This document shows positions 29,170 to 53,681 of a DNA stretch of 64,000 nucleotides, in pieces (positions within the stretch are counted from its first letter, which is position 1; the number at the start of each line of letters is the position of its first letter). The stretch is from Glandiceps talaboti (lineage: Eukaryota > Hemichordata > Enteropneusta > Spengelidae): the NCBI RefSeq assembly GCF_964340395.1, contig NC_135553.1:7411501-7475500 (forward strand), in the 5' to 3' direction. The translations under genes and the position numbers were made by a program. The notes below the pieces were generated by a model. The model was given only the letters and a program-made list of their open reading frames with translations, ran no database searches and was not told where the DNA came from.

Positions 29170-30385
29170 CAGATCAGATGTAAACTGAATGCCCTCCGTA
29201 ATGGCAAAACCACATATTTTTGTCCATACCTACATTGTTGGAAAGTAGAGTTCTGAGTAATAGTTATCCAACAAGATGTACCAGTAAATTGAAAAAAAAA
29301 AAAAATTATATGCAACTATATGATATTTGAAGCCTCAATCTTATGGCATTACCTAATTATGCAAATGAAACATTAAGGTTATAAATTACATCAACAAGCT
29401 TAAAATGATACATGTATTTCTTTACCATCAATGCATGTACTAAAGTATCTGAAATTTAAAGCTTGCATTCTAAAGATATTGCTTAATTATCAAAAAATAG
29501 CCTAATTACCGAAAATCATTAATAATGCAAATTATTCATTAAAACTAAAATCTACATCAACAAGCTTTATTGTACATGTACGCTTTGTTGTGTTTGATGT
29601 AAGATGTATGATGTTCTAAAATATATGAAATTTGAACCCTGCATTCTAAAATATGGCCTATTAATAAAAATGTTAGTAATTATGCAAATGTCTTTTTACT
29701 ATAAAAGACTATAGCAAACATGCACATTGTCATCATCAATGAATGCACCATGGAATTTGAAGCTTGCATTATTAAGATACAGCCTAATTGCTAAAAATCA
29801 TTATGAAATTAATTAATTAAATCTAAATATTTTGTCAAAAAACTTCTTAAGACATGTGCACATTATTATGGTCGATATATGTACCAAATTATATGAAATT
29901 TGAAGCTTGCGTTCTTAAGATATATTAAACCTAAATACCTAAAATCATTAATTATGCAAAGTAATCATTTGAAACTAAAAATGTAAGCACACAGGCTTTA
30001 TAGGATATGTGTGCTTTGTTATGGCTGATGTATGTGCCAAATTATAATAAGAAATTTGAAATGTGCATTCTTAAGATGTAGCTTAATTACTTAAATTATG
30101 CAAATTACTTATTAAAACTAAAACCTACATCAACATTTCTAGGACATATGCGTTTTGTTATGGTTAACATATGTACCAAATTATACTGAATTTGTGTATG
30201 CATTCTTAAGATATAGCCGAATTACTAAAAACATATATTATGCAAATTACTAATTAATATTCATGGAATGCTTACCAAAATCTAACCAGCTCTTGACATT
30301 ACCATGTGTTAGAGATTTCGAGATATCGTGACCACATGACGGGTGGGTGGACGGACGGACGGACGGACATACACATATAAGTAAG

Positions 30386-30434
<49 letters not shown>

Positions 30435-30470
30435 GTATAACATAGCCTCCCTTTACGGGAAGTAATAATG
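29170..30470. repeat. Dispersed repeat with diverged internal units and GACA/CA tail
   Basis: Units of roughly 130-170 bp recur, each with 'gaaatttgaagcttgcattc', 'taagatatagcctaatt' and 'attatgcaaatta'; unit marks fall near 29450, 29619, 29752, 29896, 30052 and 30190. The block then runs through 'gatatcgtgaccac', a GGAC run and a CA array (30385-30432), and ends with 'ctccctttacgggaagtaa'. The same order recurs at 49600-50092, 61290-61880 and, in part, elsewhere. Confidence 0.75.
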
Positions 30471-32144
30471 GCATTCAAAATGAATTATCAAATGTGTGTC
30501 CTATGAATAAAGCTAACACCAAATATTTTGGTATGCGTAAAACAGGCACAAGCTGCTAGATTAAAAATGGGCGACAGATTGGTGTTGGTAAAATTTGGAT
30601 ATAGCATTGAATAAACTTTATACATTCAATACAATTTCAATCGACCATAAGGACAAAAAGTTGGGACAGTCCTGCAAAACTGTTTGTCCTTACAAAAATC
30701 TGCTGGTCTTGGACTTGTTAATTCGCACGTTGGGTGATACTTATGATTCTGTTCACTCCCACTAAATGAAGGGCTCTGACGGGGGTTTGAGTAATCACAC
30801 AGTTAGGATATATATGCACCGCTGTTTGATGAGCCCATGTTTTCGACCCATGTAGACTTTTGACTCTTGATTTTTAAGCATTATGTAGAGGTTTGACCCC
30901 TCTTTGAAAGCATTGTAATCTTTGATTTCATATGTTGGACATCCTAATTACCAATTTTGACATTTTCCAAGCTTTTGGAAGTCGTAGTAGTTTCTATAAT
31001 TTGTTTCATGACTTTTGTGCTTGTAATTTTAATCTACCAGGACACAACTGTACTCATTACCCAGCTGAGTACCCACCCCCAGTTGTAGCCCAAGTATAGA
31101 AGTAAAAATCACTAAGTTGACGGTTTGTTCCTTAAAAAATAAATTCACTTTATTTCGTACTCGCAGGCCATCAGCCCAAATACGGTACGTAGCTTACAAG
31201 AGAAAGAGAAAGACGAGACATTGCAGCACGAAAATAACTCTAAGATAATGTTTAGATGTTTATTAAATAAAGAATATATTACAAATCCACTCAATGTCAT
31301 ACAAAACTGATAAAACATTGAAGTACAGTAGATAACAAGTCGACAAATACTCGATCCATTAGAAAGTGGATGAAGATAGTTTGGGGCAGTATAGTAGTAT
31401 ACTGTTCCTTTATATTAGTAAAAATGGACAAATGATTAAAGTGACATTCGTCTTCAATTTCGTTTTAATCATATAACAGAAAATTGGTTGACATGTTGAG
31501 TTGACACCTTACATTGGTGAAGTGAAGTGACGTGAAGCTAGTCGATTCTCTCTGATGTGTTCCAAAGTTTGTGTGGACTTGCATAATTAGCTCAGTCTAC
31601 TAGGTTGCAAGTACACTACATGTATTTGCCGCATTACAGAAAAAGTCAATGCATGCACGTACTAATGTAACAACCAGTACAAGGAGTTTGAACCGCTATT
31701 ATTTATCAAATCGAGCACATATATCATATACTCCTTACGCTTAATACGAACACAGTTTAGAGTCAATTCGGTAATTTCTAAATTTTATTCTTATAAAAGG
31801 AAACGTTCTTGTTAATATTTTATTGATATTGAGGGTTTAACATTAAAACAGATTTAATTGACTCTGTCGAGCAAGATATTTTTAACGTTGCTAAAGCCGG
31901 AAAGAAAATATGATCAAATATGATAGGTGTAAATGATGTAGACATCAATTTTTAGGGTGTCCAGAGTGTAAATGGTTGAGAAGTTTGGTTGTTAGCGAAC
32001 CAAGGAAAAAGTGCGACTATTGGGAGCAATGAGACAAATTGAATATATAGTTTTTGATAATAACCCAGGAGATGTCGTATTGAACGGTTTACAAAAGTGC
32101 ACGTGCGTTTTGAGCACAATTTCATGCATAGTTTCTTCCGGAAA
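30471..32144. other. Intergenic / gene D 3' flank
   Basis: Minus-strand AATAAA candidates lie at 31784-31789 and nearby. No exon was recognised. Confidence 0.45.
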
Positions 32145-33337
32145 TCACCATTTGCAGAAGAAAGATACAAATGTAACACACATTTGAATGAACCAAGTCA
32201 AACGTGTTGACGATTGAAGACTTTGGCCACCATTTCCTAATAATAGGTGGTCGTCAGCTGTAGACAGAAAGATGGAGAGAAAAATTGCAAGTTACTTTTC
32301 TGTCATGGTAGTAGATAGAGGTATGACCGATTTGAAAGGACATGTTTTGCCATTTTTAACTATAGCAAGTCTCGGAGACAGAGCCCCAAATACTAATGGG
32401 CTGTCAATTGGTGTCTAAGATATGATCCTACAATTCAAAAGGGCACATGATAATACATAGCAATGTGTACACATATTTGTCTACATATAACTTAAAATGT
32501 ACTCCATCAACTGAAATAAATTATTCTTAGTCTAAGGTAATGATAAACGGGTCTGTCATGACACTAGGTCAGTTTGACTAGATAACATTTCTCTGATGTT
32601 TAAATGCATTTAATGGTAAAAAAAATAGTAAAAAAAAACTTGGGGCCACTTATTACATATTTTGACATGTTGGTGCTTTTTTGTTGTCTGTATTAGTCTT
32701 GTGATTTGTTTGTACTTTGTTTTATCATGTATTCCCTTTTCCTTCTTATGAAATAATAAAAAACAAGACTTTTTTCTTAACTATTTTAATGATTAAAACG
32801 GCTAAAAAAATCTTGATTAAACTATATTCATACATATTGATGCGGAAGGGGGAACATTGCATGGTTTCATATTAAATATGTACCACCATCAGAGTTGCTA
32901 TTTACAACTCTGTCCAAAATTTGTATTATCTTTACCTGTTTTAACTTCAAGAATGAATTCAACGTGCTCTTGTTTCTCTGTCTCCATGCCGATGATTTCA
33001 GCTTTACAGGAATACTTTCCGGTGTGGTGAGTCTTGACTTGCTTGATGAAAAGTATACTCGAACAGTCGTACGAAATTCCTAGCCTGATTTTACACATTC
33101 CCATACTGATTTTGGCATGCAAATGTCTGTACTTTGAAATTGGCTCATCGTTGAAATACCATGTAAAGTTGGTTTCTGGTCTTCCCTTCGATGTCTTGCA
33201 TGTCGCATTGAACATTGTTTTCTCGATAACAACCATTGTGTCTGTAGTCTGGTCTTTACTTTCTAAGTCAAGTGATACTTTGAAGGGACCTGTAATAAAA
33301 AGAAAAGACGAATTAGTATCTCCTTTCCCTTTTACCA

Positions 33338-33397
<60 letters not shown>

Positions 33398-34252
33398 AAA
33401 CAACAGCAACAACAACATCAACAACAACAAATAATTATATTTTAATTTCTAAGAAAATGGCACCACGGAAACGAATCTTTACTTTCCAGAGCATGATCGA
33501 CATACATTAGCAAGAGACATCCGGAATCGACCATTAGGTCGTGTTCCTTGTTATCAATGTTATCGCTACCAATGCTATTTGATATGTTTAGATGCTTGAT
33601 ATACTTACTGTATATTTTAAGTTTAACAAATCCATGACCCTGCTCATCTTTTCCATTTGTCGCCTTAAATGTTACCATGCACCGATATTTACTTTCGTCT
33701 GATAAAGTAACTTTTCGGATTGTCAAGCTCGTAAAACTATCTATGTTGTATTTCTGACTGTCTATGTACTTGTCGTCACCATCCTTGTACTTAAATCCAA
33801 TAAATCTGCCACTGTTCGCATCCTCCCATCTAACCGAGGTCACATGTACATTACTTGGGGTGTCGTACGGACATGTTAATGTCTTTGTTTGTCCAATTCT
33901 TGTGAATATAGTACGAGTACTAGTCAACTCCTTTGGCGAACTATCACGACCTGTTGATTTGAAAGAACGTTGTGATAGTAGGCATAAGTGTGTGATCATG
34001 TAAATTAGTTGTGTTTTGGGCTATACATTAATTTTGATGTTTACGGCAATACCAATTTCAGTGTATTTCCACACTGACCCACTTCTTTTCTTGACTAAAG
34101 TGATGAATAAAACACACATCTTCAAAACAAAACCACCTCAGAATTGGATAATCAAGGAAGTAAAAAGGTTGGTGTAATACAGTATACCTACCGAGAACTA
34201 AAACTGCCCATGCGACAAGTAAAAGAGGGACCACCGTCCTTGTACACGCCAT
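32145..34252 (-). CDS. Gene D: V-C2 immunoglobulin protein with hydrophobic C-terminus
   Basis: Minus-strand exons: 34252-34192 (signal peptide MACTRTVVPLLLVAWAVLVL), 33950-33609 (V-set), 33289-32936 (C2), 32257-32145 (tail). The total is 870 nt, 289 residues, phases consistent. The V domain shows TLTCPY, VRWED and LSDESKYRC. The C2 domain shows NATCKTS, FTWYFND and HTGKYSC with the extra Cys pair (GMCKIR, SYDCSS). The last exon has a Gly/Ser-rich stretch, then a hydrophobic end (LTWFIQMCVTFVSFFCKW) that stops at the C-terminus, typical of a GPI-anchor signal. A TATA-like TATAAG on the minus strand lies near 34302-34308. It is head-to-head with RTK2, whose V domain it closely resembles. It may be a surface partner or decoy of the RTK; that is inference. 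Confidence 0.9.
33341..33430. repeat. (CAA)n microsatellite in a gene D intron
   Basis: An imperfect CAA run of about 90 bp between the V and C2 exons of gene D. It gives a poly-Thr open frame on the plus strand that is not a gene. Confidence 0.95.
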
Positions 34253-36490
34253 AGTGGCACTGTACTCTCTGAGGTAGATTAACTCACACGTCAACGATGC
34301 CTTATACCTAATAAATACGATTGCACAAGGTTCTCGCACCATATCGGTATGACAAATCAACACTCGTATTACTAGTGGTGTGATATATCGTATGATCCTG
34401 TCATCTGGTCATTTTCTGGAACAATGCCAATAAAAGTTAATCATCGATTGCAAGAGGTGTCACAAACAGGGCAGTTTTTCACGAACAAAAGAAAGAACAC
34501 TGAATATAGTAAGAAAATCAGGTACAATCCTAGATAATACACACTGAGTAGAACACAATATCCATATGACTGATTTTGCAAAGTTTATGTACTTTCAGAT
34601 GGCGAACATATCATTTTGTTTGTAAATGTCAGATTATAAATTTAATTTATTGCTGACTGGTATCTTTGTATGTATATGTATATGTATGTAACATATGTAA
34701 CTAAGATAACCTACACATTCGCTATGTACGAGCAATCTAGAGGTTTTCACTGTGATTTCTTGAAGATGTATATTATTCTGAAACTGTTTTGAGATGTACG
34801 ATATGATCGTACGATAATGAAACCAAGGTCGCTTAGCAGGTTTGAAATTCTGACCGTAAAAAGATCGGCCATGATTCACATTAGCTGAATCTGATGATAA
34901 CAACACAACTATCTCAAACAAAGGATTAAGCTAGCTACTTATATACATTTGCACTTTGGTTAGTTTGCAATAAAGAAGGTTCACTGTGTAACAGTAGTTT
35001 CTTTGTTTGTCGAGACAGTTCTATTAACGGACGTATTTTGCAAACCTCGCATGATAATTTGCATACAATACTTTGCATCTCTGTACATCCATACTGTTAC
35101 CTGGAATGACCTTCTAGATCAGTATCACCATTGTGCGTAAGGTGAAAGGTCAACAAATTTTATACTAAACAACGTTACACTTTTAAAAACCCGACGATAT
35201 CGCATTTTGTGTGACGTGACGGGTCAATTTTCGGTCACCTGAAGAACAATAGATTTTCTTCTGCTGTATTCATCAAACATTTCTGTAAAAATTATGAATT
35301 GAATAATCTGTTTTTTTTAAAAAGATATTAGATTCTCATCCTTAAGCTTGAGATACAAGACTATGGAATTAACCTTCCTTATAAAGAAAAACAACATAGA
35401 CTTAACTCGTGTTTTGCCAATACCACAAGTAGACACGGTTTGTTTCACAAAATGACATATCAGCTCAAAACCGAAGTTATTAGAAAGAATCAAAACTTGA
35501 TGAAATATGCACGTGTGCAATCAAAAGTGTAAGACCAGAATTTGTGTATGAATGCAAGTATTATCCGTATACTTGAGGGAATCGCAGTTTTAAAAAAAAA
35601 TTAAAAAAATAGACTTTTATAATTACACAATACGAAGGGAATGGTAATATGAATTCTGTGAATTTTACACTTGTACAATTGCAAGTACACTGAATAATAG
35701 TAAGCCTAAATGTATGCCTTTGGTTTGCTATCTCAGAGAGTCTAAAGTTGTCCATAATGCACAGGTTACCAGTAAAAAAAACTAATTTCTTTGCCAATAC
35801 CATATCCACATTGTATTTTTATTCATCGATAACGGATTTCCATAAAACATCATTGTCATCCTAAGGTATTGTATTGTATTGTATTGTTCCGGGAACATGA
35901 TGTGAGCATGGAAAATGAAATGGCGAAAATTGCCCAAAGTCTAGAATTCCTTCACATTCGCCATGAGTCTAATCCACTCTCTAGTTTCGATAACAGGGTT
36001 CACTTATAATTAGGGTGCATGATAAAATATAATTGAATACATTTTCAGTCCTAGAGGTTATTTCAGTCTTCTCCGAATCTATAAACTCGCGTTGACATAG
36101 TGCGGAATGAATAGTGACTACTAGTCATTATCATTTCGAGACGTTGTATCCTTGACCACTTTACTTATGAGGTGATGCAATCACTCGAGGTAAACATGCT
36201 GAAACACACTGTGTTGTTTTATGGATGTTGTTCTATTGTCCAAAATACATGACGTGAGTTACAGTACATTCTTTTGCTACGTTTGTACATATTGCACATT
36301 TACAAGGAGAGATTGGAATAACTTAGTGCAGAGTACGTTTGAAGTGTTGGCAAGTTTATGGATTTCTGAACAAGTTGCACATGGAAAAATGAGTTTTAAT
36401 AAGTTAACAAAAGGATATGTGTGAGGCAACAACATGACATTATAAAATTTTAGGCATACATTAACAATAAAAGATTATACATTCATCTGC

Positions 36491-36543
<53 letters not shown>

Positions 36544-36762
36544 TACAGACAGGCAGACAGGCAGACAGACCACAAAACCTATCTCTTATGGGAGATAATT
36601 AATTTCTGAATACAAATGGAGAGGTCGTACTCATGAATCATCAGGATTTATTATCGTTTATTTAATGATCACGTGATCGAAGAGTAGCGATAATATTGGG
36701 TATATGATGTAAGCCTTCTCCACTTTGTCCGGGACTTGTTTGGTATCATTGAAAGGTTAAAC
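34253..36762. other. Head-to-head intergenic region between gene D and RTK2
   Basis: About 2.5 kb holding the presumed promoters of both genes. It contains a GTATT run near 35868 and an (ACAG)n array at 36491-36570 that ends 'ctcttatgggagataatta', the terminal hairpin of the dispersed repeat family. No exon was seen. Confidence 0.5.
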
Positions 36763-48570
<11,808 letters not shown>

Positions 48571-49249
48571 CAAGGCATCCAGACTGTGAAATGTACAATG
48601 AATTGAAATTTAATTAAACAATTTCATATTCATGATGATAATGAGTGTTGGTAGATTACCTTAGAATACAGAAGGCAGTCTCGATATACGAATGAAACTG
48701 TGTGTACATAAACGTACTGATGGTCCAGGAAAGATGTCATTGCCATGGTGTGTGTATAATGTATGTGAGTGCATGCGTGAGTGAGAAGAAACAGTTGTTT
48801 GACAGAGCTATACATATATATATTTTCCTAGAACATAAGAAATTCAATGATCCTCGTAGCCTCCTCTGATAACATAGCTCTAGACCGTGAGAACGAGGAC
48901 TGAATCATGGGCTTCTAACATGTTTTCGTGTTATGCCTACACATATATATTTATGGGTGATATATGGCACTGCTGTCTATAATTCTGATTTACAGCGTCA
49001 ATTCATTCTTCATACACTCGACTCATGAGTGACCCCTGTGCAATGACATCATTATGATGCCAACACACTTAGAGCATATCAAGTGAACTATTTTCATTTT
49101 GTAAAAAAAACCCGATAGCTGCTTTCTTTATTTTTGTAATAATAATTTGACCTAAAACGGTCGGATTTAGTAAGTTGAGTAAAACTTTACCTGAAGAAAA
49201 CGCACATTTTGTCGGAATCCCGCCTTGTCTTTACTTCAAGTTTGTTTTT
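48571..49249. other. Intergenic, nothing recognised
   Basis: No exon, repeat family or RNA gene that I can support. Confidence 0.4.
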
Positions 49250-50580
49250 GTCCATAGTAAACATAATTTCAACAACTGCTATGAGTTGTGTTGATAGCGA
49301 AAACATGAACGTTATATGATAAGTGGTAATGGTGTAGACTTCCATTTGACCGATGACTGTGTGAAACTCAGACTTACTGTGTGTAACTACATCTATTACG
49401 TCAATTGACTTAAGTAAGAAATAATTTTGTTTTCATTATCATATAGACTAGAAATAGCTTATAAGTGGACATATTAGGTCATTGAATCCTATGGCAGGTC
49501 ACGTGTTATCGCGATTGCTACCAAACACTGTACCTTTATCAAGTGTTAGAAAAAAATCGATAATCTTGCAATCAGAGTATTGACCCTAACAAGACGTAAA
49601 CTGACCCCACTAAGAAGGTATACTGAATGCCTTCCATTCCTTCCTTTGGTGTAACTATAAACATACACATCAAATTATACGAAATTTGAAGAATATCTTG
49701 CTAAATATAGAAATGAAGACTACGTCACAAGTAATATCGAGCTTTATTATCAGTGATATGTGTACCAAGTTATATCGAAATCATGCACGTTTCTCGTTGA
49801 AATTAAAGGTTGTATAAAAAAGACTTTATAGTACGCGTGCGCTTTGTTGTTGTCAATGTATGTAACATGTTTAAAAAAACTGAAGCTTGAATTCTGATGA
49901 TTCTTTAGTATTCATATGACTTTTACCAAAACCAGTTCTGGCCATAAACATATGGAGGATGTGCGGCAAGTTACATTAGAACTGATGTAGTATATTTTTT
50001 TAGATATCGTAACCACGAACAGACAAGCACGCACATATACATATACAGGTCAATAACAGCATAACCAACTTCTCCTTTACGAGAGGTAAGAACAGAATGT
50101 TCAAAGTCTGCTTTGTCTTGTAAAAGTTGCCATAGTGACAACTGGTTGACTATGTAGGCGTCGTTGATTTACCTGAAGAATAACCTCGGCGAGAATGTTG
50201 GGTTTATGCCAATAAAATCGAACAATTCTAATTGTACAGGTACGTACACAAGTGCAATGTTCAGAATTCAGTTGTTGCTGCCCCCTCGATGCAATATTGA
50301 TTCCATCACATGACAGTAGTGGGTGTATGACCTGTGCAAATTCCGACATTTTTTAGGCTGTCTCAATCATGGTGTTCCGAGGCTGTTCTATAATCGGCTT
50401 AATGTGGAATAATGAATACGTATAGCTCTAAATGACCACAACATTCGTGGCTTTTGCTAGGATTTCCTTATTGGATTAATACGGATAATGTTCACCATTA
50501 CTGTGGCCAATGAAACGTCATCTACATATACAACAACTGTACTATACATAGGTATGTCATGGTAAGTCGTTATTAGACTT
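49250..50580. repeat. Anchor repeat, copy 3 (long form) with dispersed repeat
   Basis: Matches 23800-24765 (tattacgtcaatt, atcgcgatt.ctacca, gccaataaaa..cgaacaattctaattgtacagg, tcatggtaagt). The GACA-type dispersed repeat (about 49600-50092, ending ctcctttacgagaggtaa) is inserted within it. It lies between RTK2 and the unit 4 pseudogene. Confidence 0.7.
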
Positions 50581-51350
50581 TTGTAACACGCTAAGTTTCT
50601 AGAACTTTAACCTTTATCAAGATTATAGAAACCAATATATCGAGGTCCTATTTTCTATTTTCATTTAGTTGATACTTTCCTCCTTTATTCAAACACGTCA
50701 CTCTGTTTTTGAAATTCAGTGTTTAAGGTCGAAAACCAAGTAATATTGAGTAAATTAAAAGAAAATCCCTGTTTGCCTCGTTATGAAATCACATAGTATT
50801 TCCAACTCAAAAACTGAAAAAAAAGAAACTTGAAGACAGAACGAAACTTAGGTATAGTAGCGAATGGCGGAAGTTATATTGACATAGTATAGGAACTTTT
50901 ATTAGAAAAAGCACCATCGATACGTAATATCTACATGCTCCTCTCCATATTGCACCTACTGCATAGACTATTACAATGAATCAAATTTACGTTTAATATA
51001 GAGCGGTGTTGTTAAGATAGCTTCGCTTACGCTCATTCACCACGAATGTTTGGTTTGCATGATGTATAGATAGACGTGGGAAATTAAACTTTAAATAAAC
51101 CACAGTCCAAAGTTCTTGTACGAAAGGCACTGATCTTGCATATTTTTTCTTTTTAGCATAATATATAGATTTAAAACTTTTAGTTTTTGTCACCATGATT
51201 AAAATCTGCTACAGTATCGTTTGTGCTTTCTTTTAGGATTAGACAAAAACACACTAAGTTGTGAAAGAAGGTCGTATTTACTGCGTTGATTCGCATTGTG
51301 GGTAAAACCCATCAAGAATACTTATCTGCACTCGACATTGTGTTCACAGT
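50581..51350. other. Intergenic, nothing recognised
   Basis: No splice-supported exon or repeat match seen. Confidence 0.4.
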
Positions 51351-51505
51351 CATTTTGGGGATTTCCTGCAAGGATTTATTGGACACCCTCTGGTGATGAC
51401 ATCAAGGGTGCCTAATCTCGTAGAGTCAAGACAAAGGCGTTAGGGCATTTGTGATGTCACCAGAGGTTCCATCATTTAAAACCTTTGCAGGAAATTCCCA
51501 AAATG
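51351..51505. mobile_element. Foldback element
   Basis: The left arm, cattttggggatttcctgca...ctctggtgatgacatca, is the imperfect reverse complement of the right arm, tgatgtcaccagagg...tgcaggaaattcccaaaatg. Arms of about 55 bp, total 155 bp. MITE-like. Confidence 0.8.
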
Positions 51506-51839
51506 GCCAACCATTTGTCAATTGCACTAGGGCTTTTTCACAACATTTCAAGATTGAACAAGTTCATCACTCAAAATCATACTACCAGAAAGTGGATGGT
51601 AGTAATATATACAAGACAGTGTAGTGAAGGTAGAAACATGTCTGACAGGACTTTCCTTTAAGATGTAAATGGTGTGAAAATACAAGGCAGTTTTACATGA
51701 CTATCTTGTAAGAGGATTTGAGGTTTTTACAGAGTGAGGTGAGCAGGCTAAAGAAAACAATTGTGGCTATATGATTTAAGGGCATATTGAGTTGCATACA
51801 ATATTTGTGCGTTGTCAGCTTGTAACACTATGTCACGTA

Positions 51840-53681
51840 TTGTACATGTCCCATCTGGAAATCACCTTCTACAGAAGCAAGCTTTAAAATGTCAGTCAAC
51901 AAAGTCATCTGTGTTGACGGTTGTACACCATTTGTTACTGGCAACTGTAGAATCAATCTGTAGAAAGAAAGTGTGAAAAGACACTTGTAATCGAATCGAC
52001 TTTTTTTATTGATATCTTATGTGATGGAAGTTGATGGTTTCTTTATGACCTTAGACTATCTCAATCGTCATTGTAAGTACCTAGTTGTATGCGAAGTCAC
52101 GTGTGACAGTTAAACTCGCAACCTACATTATGCCCCTAATATGGGATGGTTACAAGCAAACATTGCAACAACATTCCTCCTAGCATTAATATAAATATGA
52201 TGATAGTAGCATCAATTTATTTCTTTTAAAACCATTTTATTGACGAATTAACGTTAACTTATCTGATTTAACTTATAGTAGAGAGGTCAAGACTAAATGA
52301 CCTCCCTGCTATATTGTCGGTCTCCAGGCCTGTGATGTCAGCTCTACATGAATAGATTCCACTGTCGTAATCCGCCACTTGGTTTATGATTAGTTCACTC
52401 GAGCAGTTATAAGAATAATGTTTATGTTTACATCTTTCATAAATTCTGATGTGTGTGTAATTCGATAGTGGTATTTCAACTGATGTGTTAATATTTGAAA
52501 TAGTGTTTACAGCGGGATATTGTGTTGATATCTATCCCATTTATTGACAGACAATTGTAATTAGCCATTTTAAGAACCAGTCTTAACTGTTTTGAACATA
52601 ACAAACAAACCAACAAACAGACAGACGGACAGACATCACCATTACATACATATACATACATACATCTCCTAACGAGACGTAAAAATGACCAATCATGAAA
52701 ATTGGTTATTTGTAATGGATATTTCCTTCACGAAAGAAAAATGTGATTGAGAAAGATTAAAAAGAAAATTATAATTGGATGTTACAATGAATGTATTATC
52801 ACGAAGAAGTCAGGACCATTTTGAGTATGATTTAAATATGCTTACCGTGTATTTTCAGGTGAACACGTCCGTACCCGTGAACTTGTGCATCTTTTCCGGT
52901 AGGGCAGTAGGACAGAATTTCTGTCCTTTCAATACTTGTAAAACGAGTAAGTGACTTCGATGTCGTTAATAATTGCAGCTGAAAGTTAAGTGTCATGACA
53001 GTTAGTATGATTAGACGTTGATAAACGCATCGAAAAATTATAATTGCTGAGTGCGGAATTCTTATCTAATCTGAAAAATCACAATCGTGCGATGGTAAAC
53101 TTTCATTCAGCTGAATTTTGCGTGTTGAAATGCTTTTCATTATAACTTTACCTCTCTTAAGGCAGTGTGCGCCCAAGAAATCAAAGTCTCCAACATTTTC
53201 TGTTGTCCAAAAAACATTCACGGAATTCTTAGTTAAAATCAAGGAATAAATCAGGGGTCACCGTGCAAAATATTGACTTCATAATGCCATTTCTGAATCA
53301 AAAATGATCGACATTATATAACGCTACTGGAAAAAAACAATTGTGGATTTCCTTGAAAACATGATATGAACCCTAAGTTATTGAATGTTATAAAAGTCTT
53401 TAGGGAACAATCTGCCATTTTCAAGCATTAGGGTCGTCGGGGCATAGAAAAGGCATAACAGGTGAAGGGGCATGGGCTTGTTGGTCGGGGGAGAAGTCCC
53501 ACTAGCTTGGCTAATTCAAAGTACAACGATCATAAATTGGACAACAGTCACACAATGGGTGCTAAATGGAGATATGACTAAATGGAGAAATTGAAAGATA
53601 GATTTATGATAATATAGTAAACTTACCCTTGACGAAAATTATTGACATTGCAATTAGAACAATTGTCATCCTATATTTCAT
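51840..53681 (-). pseudogene. Decayed V-C2 Ig gene (unit 4)
   Basis: Minus strand. 53681-53627 is an intact signal-peptide exon (MKYRMTIVLIAMSIIFVK) with a good donor. 52978-52846 is a V exon reduced to 133 nt from the usual 336-342: the A-B strands (FTSIERTEILSYCP) join directly to the G strand (TGKDAQVHGYGRVHLKIH), and the internal loss of about 209 nt breaks the splice phase. About 52480-52270 keeps the second half of the C2 domain (SYNCSSEL, DSGIYSCRADITG), with its donor mutated from GT to AT. The terminal exon near 51960-51845 is degenerate. It is a clear gene remnant between RTK2 and gene E. Confidence 0.8.

Noticed and set aside
33034-33510. Plus-strand 158-residue open frame with poly-Thr
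   Set aside because: Antisense shadow of the gene D C2 exon joined to a CAA microsatellite.
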